A DNA stretch of 64,000 nucleotides, from NCBI GenBank assembly GCA_026874595.1, contig CM049320.1, positions 6,017,464-6,081,463 of the forward strand, read 5' to 3'. Below are positions 55,264-64,000 of the stretch, one piece after another (position 1 is the stretch's first letter; every line of letters starts with the position of its first letter). The translations under genes were made by a program, and so were the position numbers. A model generated the notes under the pieces. That model was not told the DNA's origin. It did not search any database and saw nothing but the letters and a program-made list of their open reading frames with translations. The stretch is from Sipunculus nudus (taxonomy: Eukaryota; Annelida; Sipuncula; Golfingiida; Sipunculidae).

Positions 55264-56442
55264 TTATTGCATTGCGGCATGCCCTTTAAAGTATTGTTTT
55301 GGAGTAACACAGTCTCGTTTCCTGTTCCACCATTTATCCAAGTGCTCATACGTTTTATGGAAGTCTGGCTGCGTGTGAAGAAATTCACAGAGGTTACATA
55401 GGAAATGGTATTGTTGAGGTGATACAGCTTTGTAATATTGTTTCCAAACAAAGTACTGGTTATACAAAGTTGCATTCCCATCCAGTTCTCTTAAATATGC
55501 TGCTAATTCAGAAGGTGATTTATAATCCCTGATGTCGATGAACGAGTGGTCAGGCAAGTATTTCTTGTAATCAAACCCGCCTAAAACTATGGGTACTATG
55601 TTTAGATCCAGTATTTTCCACAATTTCTCTGTTGCATAATCTCTACATAGACTGTTCTCAAAGGAAAGGTAAAATTTATACGTGTTATTTAACAAGGAAT
55701 AGCACGCTGATCTGTCTGAACATTTTGATGGGCCACATGCCCCATAAATATCCACGTTTATATATTTCTGAAGTTTCATTACATATTGTCTTCTATGGCT
55801 TTGTGTATTACAGTTACTGACAAACCATGCAATCAGTTTCGTTTTACTCTTAGAGTAATCAAATGACATATTATGTATTTCCTCCAACCGTTTCTTTACT
55901 AAAGTACCATATTGAGCTTTAATATCCGAATCAAAACGGTAAGTTTGGGTTAAATTAAACAAACCGTTAAATATTCCCATTCTGCCGCTGTGAATTGGTG
56001 ATTCCATCAGAAAAAATACGAAATACTGCCAAGGAAACCGAAACTTCGGCATTCCCGACTGAGTTCTTATGTTCCGCATGTGTACAATCACAGCATGGCT
56101 TATATTGAACTCGGACCGTTTATTTGTCGTTTCACATTCAGTGAAGGTGCAGTTATGTTCGAGAAAGGGTTTTCGTCCAAATCCAAATCCATAATCAGTT
56201 TGCGAATAGAAGGAAGTCCAGAAGAGTATTTTTCTTATCTGTTTTTCTGCAACGGTCTTGTTTTTGTATTTATTTGGCATAAACGATCCAAACAACCCAT
56301 CTACTTTCAATCTTTCGGGTATCAGGTTCAACGATAATGCCTGAATATTTAGTTCTTGCTGAAATATATAAAATGTAGCTGTCATCATTAAACATCCAAA
56401 AACAGCTAAAAGAATAAAACCTCGTTTTGTCGTAGTATCCAT
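55264..56442 (-). CDS. Alpha-1,3-fucosyltransferase (GT10), FucT-4
   Basis: Single exon, 392 residues, intact. Anchor at about residues 8-27 (FILLAVFGCLMMTATFYIF), then LIAWFVSNC, YKFYLSFENSLCRDYATEKL, IVPIVLGGFDYKKYLPDH and the C-terminal LCNLCEFLHTQPDF with paired cysteines. The stop codon TAA overlaps an AATAAA (CAATAAAGG), a possible polyadenylation signal. The coding sequence is nearly that of FucT-3 with Leu164 restored. The upstream flank (56443 to about 58390) is a more diverged copy of that of FucT-2 and lacks about 0.8 kb including the conserved segment. Predicted to fucosylate N- or O-glycans in the Golgi. Confidence 0.94.
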   Translation of the reverse strand: MDTTTKRGFILLAVFGCLMMTATFYIFQQELNIQALSLNLIPERLKVDGLFGSFMPNKYKNKTVAEKQIRKILFWTSFYSQTDYGFGFGRKPFLEHNCTFTECETTNKRSEFNISHAVIVHMRNIRTQSGMPKFRFPWQYFVFFLMESPIHSGRMGIFNGLFNLTQTYRFDSDIKAQYGTLVKKRLEEIHNMSFDYSKSKTKLIAWFVSNCNTQSHRRQYVMKLQKYINVDIYGACGPSKCSDRSACYSLLNNTYKFYLSFENSLCRDYATEKLWKILDLNIVPIVLGGFDYKKYLPDHSFIDIRDYKSPSELAAYLRELDGNATLYNQYFVWKQYYKAVSPQQYHFLCNLCEFLHTQPDFHKTYEHLDKWWNRKRDCVTPKQYFKGHAAMQ

Positions 56443-58390
56443 ACTAATGATTTATTCCGCAACGATTTTCCTGTTTTCCGGGACGTCTGAAACATGAAAG
56501 TAATGCATATCAGTATAATAAACTCACCAACGTATGTCAGTTGCAAAATGTTCATATTTACATAGTTCTTCTACAATATAATAATATATGTTCCCGGTGT
56601 ATTTTTTTTTCTTTTAAGTTTACCTGGATTCTTTAAAGCAAAGTCCTTTCTAGAACCTTAAGTAGGTTCTTCATTGTTACCTTCAAGTTTCCAAATGCAA
56701 CCTCTTAAAATGGATTACACTTATAACCCTGTATTAATAGACATTTATTCGTGTAATATAAACTGATTATTTGCCTGCAAACATACAGTATGATAAAAAA
56801 TTATTATTTAATAGCTCATCATTTATATTCATAAACACGTCCACATGAATTACCCACTTTTCATGCATGGGTATGTCACATTCAGACCTGGTCGCTGAAA
56901 AAAGGGAAAAAGGAAGCAACATTTTACAGTGTAAACCTGTGTTTTCGGTCATAAACACTGACAAATCAGGTTGTTCTCTGCCTGTTGGGTTTTCAGCAGA
57001 TTGTTGCTGACTGTTCACGTCTTTTTTTTTTTGCGCCCGCTTGTTTTTACTGTTACATGAAGGAAAAACCCCGTGCTAATTATTGTATACCAGAGCAAAC
57101 CAAACTGTATGTGCTTTGATTGAGCCGTGGTCGGTGGTTTAATTACTTTTACCGCTTACATGTCAGACCATTCATTCGTGCCTCGGTGGTACTCTATCAT
57201 TCCTTGCTGGCCCAGCTCTGAAAGCTGATCAATAAACTTTTACATTTGGTGTCTGTAATGATCTTGCAGAATTTTGGTGGAAATTAAGTGTTCGAGCATT
57301 GTCTTAAACTGATTGCAGTATAAGTTATGATTTTTGAAGTTGTACATATCACTATGAGACCAGTCTAATCATTAATTTGGTGATTTGGTGTTAAATGCAT
57401 GGACGGTCCTGTTTCAATAAAGCGGATTTTATAACCTGCATCTGGTTTTCAAATAGTAATGTTTAATTATGTATGCAGGAAACCACCACACACAAAAAGG
57501 GTTCATATTCTAATGTGTCTAATTCTATGTAATTTTCACATTTGCAGTAAAAAGTCTTTTTATATGAAATATGAAACAGTTATCGCTTGTTTTCTAACAG
57601 AAAACCCTAAGATGAATATTAAATACAAATAAAAAATGTTTTTAACATATATATTTCAGCGTGCCATTAAAGAACCCTTATAATAACTGGAACCTCGGTA
57701 GTGACAACACCGCTTACACTTGAAAAGGGTTCCATGGTTGCAATTGGAAAAAAAATTAAGGTTTTGGAAAAACTTTCAGAAAGTGTACACAGCAATGTTC
57801 CTACGAAACGGTGGGAAACGATACTAAGACTTCTGAATTTGCGCTGGCTCTGAGCTATCTTCTGTTTTACATGCTCTAGGTAAAAGATTACGAGACAATG
57901 TACTCTGTCCTATGTCTACCTATATTTACGCCAAGTATTCCTTCATTTGTTTCTGCTCAAAAATCAAATTAGGTCACCGGATCCTAACTGATCTATCTAT
58001 CTCTCTATATTCTGCCTTTCTACCTACCTATTATTTATTTATCTATCTATCTATTTATCTATCTATGATTTAAATATGTATGTGTGTATGCAAGTTCATG
58101 AAATACATCAATGCATTGTTTCTCATCACTCAGGTATTTGTTTGCGCAGTCACTGAAACACACTTAAACGGGCACAAACCAATACAACCCACTCACCTGA
58201 ACAGTGCCATGTAGTGTGCCGTGCCAAAAATCTGTTCCTGGTAGTTAAAATAATATGTCGATATATTATAAATCTGAAGCAGCTCTACTGTAATGTAGAT
58301 TGGATATTACAATACATAATATAAAGCTAGGCCATCACGGTCTATTCAGCCTTTCGTGCAAATCCATCATAAACGCGATGCCTTTGTAAA
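56443..58390 (-). repeat. Diverged upstream flank of FucT-4
   Basis: Homologous in order to 40577-43400 and 48597-50700, for example CAAATCAGGTTGTTCT, CAGCAGATTGTTGCT, CCAATACAACCCACTCACC and AAGCTAGGCCATCACGGT. It has many differences and indels. It marks the right end of the array. Confidence 0.75.
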
Positions 58391-58423
58391 AATAAGTTAT
58401 TTGAGAGATTTTATATTCAGCTT

Positions 58424-58427
58424 TATG

Positions 58428-58475
<48 letters not shown>
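58424..58475. repeat. (TA)n microsatellite
   Basis: TA run with one ATAAATA break, at the right end of array homology. Confidence 0.95.
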
Positions 58476-58476
<1 letters not shown>

Positions 58477-59337
58477 CTATTCCACTATTTGATTAGATGT
58501 TTAGATGTTTCTTTTATAGAAAGGAGTTCACACAGTACAGCTAGGTTATTACAGTTCATTTGGCATATCATGCTAACCTAACATAAACGGTAATCATGAG
58601 GTAGAAAAAATGTCATAATTGAAAGAGGTGCATAAGGTCTGATAATAATCTGCTTTTATGATAGTCCCTCCTTTATTACAAATGACAAAAAAAAGCCGGC
58701 TGGGGTTCTTTGATTTGCCGGGTTTATGTGTGTAATGCCGGAGCATTAGCTCTGAATATTTGCTTGAATAACGATGGAATTAAAGGGGATAGAGAAAGAA
58801 TATCAAGGACTAAAAGATCAGAAAAGATGTACCAAAAACAAAAATATAATATCAAGTATAATATATATATAAAATCAAGCGATATTTATCAGCTCAGCTT
58901 ATTGAAAGTCACCTGAGCTTTAGCGATGGTTCTTTGTTGGTCGGCTGTCTGTCTTTCCGTTAATATATCGGACAATCTATAATCTAGTTATTTTTATGCA
59001 GTTTACTTGTATTTTACTCTTTCATTCATTCAATCTTTCATCCAATCTTTCTTTATTTCTTTCCTTCTTTATCACACACTTACACATAAATACTTTAATA
59101 TACGATCAAATGCACAAAAATTTTGAATTACATTTATATATAAATTATGATAAAGACGATATGTAGCGAATAAGTAATGATGGAGAGAATAATAAAGAGA
59201 GAGAGAGGCAATAGTTATATGTGGAGTAAGCGAGGTTTTTTCTTGTTTTAACAATTAGCTTTTAACATGATTTGAAGACAGAACATATACATTTGAAAAG
59301 GACTCAGAGTCCGTTCGAGGTCAGAACGGGTCGATAT

Positions 59338-59450
59338 AATGGTCCGAGACGGTACGGAATGTGGTCCGCGATCGTCGACACTGTGGTCCGAGATTGTACT
59401 AAGTGGTCCGACTTCGTGTGGGCCGAGATGTAAAAGGTCCGAGATCTCCA
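59338..59450 (+). repeat. GGTCCGAGAT minisatellite
   Basis: Six degenerate copies of a 20-25 bp unit: ATGGTCCGAGACGGTAC, GTGGTCCGCGATCGTCG, GTGGTCCGAGATTGTAC, GTGGTCCGACTTCGTG, GGGCCGAGATGTA, GGTCCGAGATC. Confidence 0.75.
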
Positions 59451-61003
59451 GAAAGCATCAGTTAAAACTTCAGGAATGCTCAAACCTTTTCCGTAAAGCC
59501 CCGACATTCCACATCCTTATTCATAAAAAGGTCACCTTTACCTATATCCTCCGATGTGAGGGACCAATATATATGCTTGAAAACTTTACAAATTACGACT
59601 ACGGTTCCTAAGAATTTCAGGAATAATTGTACAAATTGATCATTAGAAAACGATAGCTGGTTGATCTTGAAACAATGTGATAGAGGGTATCAACTGTAAT
59701 CTTTTTATTAGTACGCAATTTAATTTTTGTTATTCGGGATGGTAGATAGGAGCAAGCGTATAAAATCATGCGGTGTTCATAGATAACACAAATAAGGACA
59801 TGGGAACACCAAAATATAAAAATTTCACATTTTCAGCTGATGATTAAAAACATCAGTATTTCTAAAGTGGTTGACCAAAAATGATTATTGATTGGTAAAA
59901 TAAGACTACTTTGTCATGCGGGCTGCATGTTAATCTATAAAATACCCGGAAGGTTATTTAAACAAAAAATCTTGTCTCTAACTCAAAGTTATCACAACAC
60001 CTCGAAAATATTACTTCTTTGATATCTGAATCTTGTTTAAAGTCAGCGGAAGGAACTGTGTCTTCTGAGTAGGTCCCTTGCCGCCATTCTGCAAGTTTTT
60101 TGTTCTACTTTACCTAAAGATTTAAACTTGTGTCTAGTAAAAAATTAATATAATTCCTGAAATCTCAACTCAACACAAATTCGTGTAAAGGAGTAAAAAA
60201 AATGATATATATAACTTGAAAAAAATAGGCTGATGTCTTGGTGTCCCTTTCCTTATGGTGCAATACCGCAGTGTCATATCCACGTGAAACACCAACAAGT
60301 TCTTTTCAGAAATCATATAAAGATCTAATTTGAATGATTGTTGCGGATCACGTTAGTCATTTGCCCGCAAGATTTTACCAGAGACCGCTGTGAGCTTTAT
60401 AATGTTGATTTTTTTCTTCGTAAATAACTCCAAAGACAGGTTTATTATATTTTATATACCAATGAAATCTATCGCGAATTGCTCATAGCCATTATCCGAG
60501 ATCGCAGTATTGGTTTCCCAAATCAGGACATAGAAATAATTATGTTGAAAGGCCTGTGTGGAATGTCCCTTCCGGGGCCATGAAACTTATTCATGCGTGA
60601 ATCGAAAGGATGCTGTTGATAAGACTGGTTGAACGTGACATTTCTTTCTATTTACTGCTTTGTCAAAAAAAAACGTACGAATATGCTAAACGCTTGTATA
60701 ATTAGTAACTTAAATCATGGACATGTCATTAGTTCTATTATCTATTTCTAATAGCCTGTGTTACTGAATGTGTCGTTTCAGATTTGTCCATTGATTTTGG
60801 GCTGTCATGTGATCATCATGTTAACCGAAGGTAAATAAGGTAAAGGGTAGTTTCTCTGTCTTTCTCTGCTTACCCCCCCCCCCCCCCCCCCGATATCCTT
60901 CAGGTCTTATTGGATAATGTTTTCAAGGGCTGAGAGTAGGCGTTGGCTCGGTTCAGTAACCTATATATACTTATATATGAATGGCATGTTCATACTAGTT
61001 GTA

Positions 61004-61208
61004 TAAAAACCGTAATGATCTGTCGTAAGCGCAACAAGGTAACCAGTAACTAGGTACTAGGTAACAACTCAGATAACTGTCAAAACACTCGTTGAGCTCT
61101 AGATAAAAAACCGTAATGACCTATCTCGCGCGTAACAAGGTAACTTGTACCTTGATAATAGGAAACAACTCAGGTAACTGTGGAGACCCTCATTGAACTC
61201 TAGTATAA
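61004..61208. repeat. Two-copy ~100-bp tandem duplication
   Basis: Each copy runs from AAAAACCGTAATGA through CGTAACAAGGTAAC-like, GGTAAC/GGAAACAACTCA and GAACTCTAGTATAAA-like motifs. The copies differ at roughly one base in six. Confidence 0.75.
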
Positions 61209-62319
61209 ATTACTAGTAAAGGTGAAGCATACACACCCGTTATGTTTTCATTCTCTTTATAAAAACATATTTAGCATTTGCCGAGTCTGTATGACGTTTG
61301 TGCGTACTCTCGTTGTCATGGCCTTAACACAGGCCTTGGTTTCATTTTTTCTAGGTATAACACCTAAGTCAATATCACTAAAACTAAACACATATAATCC
61401 GTTAAGATATGCAATGCAGATTAAAATACCTTAAAAATTGTTTATTTATCTTCAGAAGCATACGAAACCGTGGATCAAATCAGCTCCAGTTCTTGTGACC
61501 TGTGGGCCAGAAAGGACGTGCAGGGGCTGGGCAGGATTGATTAAGCCGGAGCTGGGGTGGGGTACTGCTTGTGCCTAATTGGCTGAAGTATTATCCAATC
61601 AGAGATGGGTTTGTGGTGGTAGTGAGTAGGGCTGTTGCACACAATTACGTGTGAACATATTAAATAAGCATATATCTCTATTCGTTCGAGGGAGTACAGT
61701 CAAACATGAAATAAATGGAATTATGAAATATAGAGAAAGGGAAAAACATGCAAGTTTAGTCTATATTTATTACAAAGTCAGTAGATAATAAATCAATCAG
61801 CGTTTAAACCTCATCTCAGGTCAAATATGAGGTACATATTCCATCATTGCAGTCAATCGACAATAAATTGTCAAAGAAAATCTATATTTATGGATGTTGT
61901 TACCATCATCAGATGTCTCTTTAGGATCGTTATTTTTCATATGTCGCGCTTTATACCATGGTCCCGAGACTGACTTTCCAGATATCGTAATATTTAATTG
62001 CCTCCAAGAACACTTATTGGAGTATAATCAGCTTATTTGTCATTTGAAACATTCTGCATGGCCAGAAATAAGTGTATAAACCGTGAGCTGATTATATCTG
62101 ACAGAGCCTGAGAGTCCACCGATCCATGTACAATATTCTTGTGCGAGTTATACGGTATGCTATAGGTAACGCAAAGCCTTCTTACATGATGTACTTATTC
62201 GCTCAATGGACTTATGCTTTAACAGCAAGGGTTGACAACCGTAAAAGAAATAACAATAAAGTTCAAATAGTTTGTTCATAATCTTGCCAGACAGAAATTT
62301 GCCATTAAGATGTTGAAGC

Positions 62320-63480
62320 TTGCAATTATTTTGACTCTTTTACCGAAGACGCCTTTGTTTCTGACAAGTTCCAAGTTATTGTGTTCTTCAAGTATTTGAT
62401 AGAGTCCTGCCATTCTAGATAAACACCATTTATCTTATTCGGTCTAGCTGGATACACACAGTAAAATATAAGACGTTCTTTTCCTGGGTTATATAACGTC
62501 ATATTTTTCAGTAAAAGTTTCAAATTCTTTAACCATAGTTTGTAGCCCAGTCCGAGCTTTAAAATCAAGTAAAATTGTTTCGCGTCGCCAACAGCACCAG
62601 CAAAATAATTTCCAATTTAACATCCTATACCCTTATTTGTGAGACGTTTTAAAGCTCGTCCAGATAAATATCAAATAGAAGGGGGATTAATACACTCCAT
62701 TGGCTTTCACCGTTATGAGCTCCAACCTGTTCAGATCCAACATCATTCCATTTGTCTTAATAACAGGTCTCTGGTAGATATCTGCTAGTAATTCTAATGA
62801 AAGTAAGCGAAACATTGCGTTTCACGAGTAAATAGAAAAACTTATGAATATTAATTCTGCCAAAAGCATGTGACGCATCAACAAACCAACTGTACACTGA
62901 TGACCCATTCCATACGTTATCTACAATAACCTCCTCCAGCACTACTGTGCACACAAGTTAGTCGAATGCCCTTTGCAGTTGAGACGTGCCAAGTTTATCT
63001 ACATTTTTCTGAATAAAAACACTATCAAGTAATTTATTGAAACAACTTGACAATGAAATACCCCTATAATTATAACTACAGCTGAGGTCCCCTCTTGGGT
63101 CTTTTGGTACAGGAATAATTACGTAAGTATTCATGTCAACTGGGATAAAAAATTGATAATGAAAAATTTACAAAAAAATGTTGCGTTCCTCTTAGGATAT
63201 GGACAGACTGTAGAAATGACCTTCCGTCAGATTTAACCCCTTTTTTAAATAATGTACAGCCATCTTAACGCTGGATACACTAATGTTAAGAGTATCCTTT
63301 GGTGATATATTTTGATTGCCTGAATATCATTAAGTTTATCCGCATTATCTGGAAGCATATTATATAAGTGTCCCAAAGTGATTCGCACTTTCTGTACTAG
63401 TAACTTTATTTACAATAACGCCACCTGAATTCATCTTCTTTACTTCGCGCCATAGGTCTCAGTCACGACTAATATTTGTC
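62320..63480 (-). pseudogene. Non-LTR retrotransposon reverse-transcriptase fragment
   Basis: Read leftward: VIIPVPKDPRG, then YNYRGISLSSCFNKLLD (RT motif 1-2 region), then a frame break. VYSWFVDASHAFGRIN follows (motif A; the usual AFDRIN has lost an Asp to Gly). Then a degraded QWSVLIPLLFDIYLDEL (normally QGSVLSPLLFNIY), and near 62450 YNPGKERLIFYCVYPARPN and NGVYLEWQDSIKYLKNTITW. Stops and frameshifts interrupt it. Confidence 0.75.
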
Positions 63481-63489
63481 ATTTCTGCC

Positions 63490-64000
63490 ATACGTTGCTA
63501 ACGTAGGTTTGACTCATGTATTTGGAAGTTTCTTACTATTATGTTATATATTGCACTGGAACCGGATAACCCATAAACAGTCTATAAGAATTTTAAAATT
63601 TAATATTAATAACTATAAAGTAAATGTATAATCTACAAACATTTATCCCAATTTTCTATTACAATTTAATGGATTTTAGATACAAATTATATGAATAAAA
63701 AATTGTTGTCTGAAGTTAGTGCTATGTCTGTTAAAACTTTAAACGATAACAAATTAGAATTAAGTCGCACATCTATTAGTTGATGAAATACATAACTTTT
63801 AATAAGTCATTATAAGAATTAACCACAGTCTCATTAAATATATTAAAAATACTGGTATATGTACTTTATATTGTGACGGCTCTAATTTGGTAAATCGGAC
63901 GTGTTTACGACACAGGCGGCCACGTGTACTTTAGTGCAGTGGGTCAGGCACCACAGCCCCTATTGAATGACAAATACAAGGTTTTGCACTCCCTTGAAAG
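63490..64000. other. Right-edge sequence, nothing recognised
   Basis: AT-rich, turning GC-richer after 63870. No coding or RNA feature could be assigned. Confidence 0.5.

Larger units (their letters stand above)
48526..56370 (-). repeat. Tandem duplication unit, copy X2 (~7.85 kb)
   Basis: Second copy of the unit: 5' flank of FucT-3, GT10 relic 2, 3' flank and body of FucT-4. Compare for example 41938-42220 with 49213-49490, 43190-43800 with 50500-51110, and 45500-47400 with 53340-55260. The offset is about 8.02 kb at the genes, drops to about 7.28 kb after the 735-bp gap, and returns to about 7.8 kb after the MITE difference. Confidence 0.82.
58400..62300. other. Intergenic, small repeats only
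   Basis: No host gene recognised. Holds the GGTCCGAGAT repeat (59338-59450), a C-run at about 60872-60891, a ~100-bp tandem duplication (61004-61208) and a GC-richer patch at 61480-61620 with CCAAT boxes in both orientations but no adjoining gene. Confidence 0.55.

Noticed and set aside
61480-61620. Possible promoter with CCAAT boxes in both orientations
   Set aside because: No TATA, initiator or adjacent coding exon could be identified, so it was not called.

Overview
This is AT-rich, intron-containing animal DNA. The gene families, the mobile elements (Harbinger, Penelope-like, Tigger/pogo-like, hAT-like, non-LTR) and the dense microsatellites suggest a lophotrochozoan, most likely a marine mollusc such as a bivalve. 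The species cannot be named from this sequence. Coding density is very low; most short open frames here are chance frames.

Layout. (1) 1-730: right end of a PIF/Harbinger DNA transposon with the N-terminal part of its transposase. (2) 1017-8656, minus strand: exons 1-4 of triosephosphate isomerase (TPI); its remaining exons lie beyond the left edge. (3) 8927-14148: a composite repeat region bounded by two inverted arrays of CCCGGG-centred palindromes. It holds a pair of ~175-bp direct repeats, a degenerate ~240-bp tandem array, and the 3' end of a Penelope-like element with GIY-YIG endonuclease sequence and a hammerhead ribozyme motif. (4) 16.3-21.4 kb, plus strand: two tandem paralogues for small secreted proteins with a PAN/apple-like cysteine domain and a C-type lectin domain. 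The first is broken; the second is an intact four-exon gene of 239 codons. (5) 24.6-35.7 kb: a lone alpha-1,3-fucosyltransferase (GT10) gene, several small DNA transposons, a GGTGGCGCC-rich repeat region and decayed non-LTR retrotransposon pieces. (6) 37.6-58.4 kb: a minus-strand tandem array of three more single-exon GT10 genes (two intact, one with a nonsense codon) and two GT10 relics, carried on a ~7.9-8.0 kb duplicated unit. (7) 58.4-64 kb: no recognisable host gene; small repeats and one reverse-transcriptase fragment.

How the genes may work together. TPI is a glycolytic housekeeping enzyme, unrelated to its neighbours. The GT10 enzymes are predicted type II Golgi proteins that add fucose to glycans, and the lectin is predicted to be secreted and to bind sugars. 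Both families commonly expand by tandem duplication in marine invertebrates. A functional link between them is speculation.

The strongest points for follow-up are the ribozyme-bearing Penelope-like remnant inside an inverted palindrome-array element, and the fucosyltransferase array. In the array a recombination junction can be placed near the 5' end of the middle gene, and that gene has lost both an intact frame and a conserved upstream segment.
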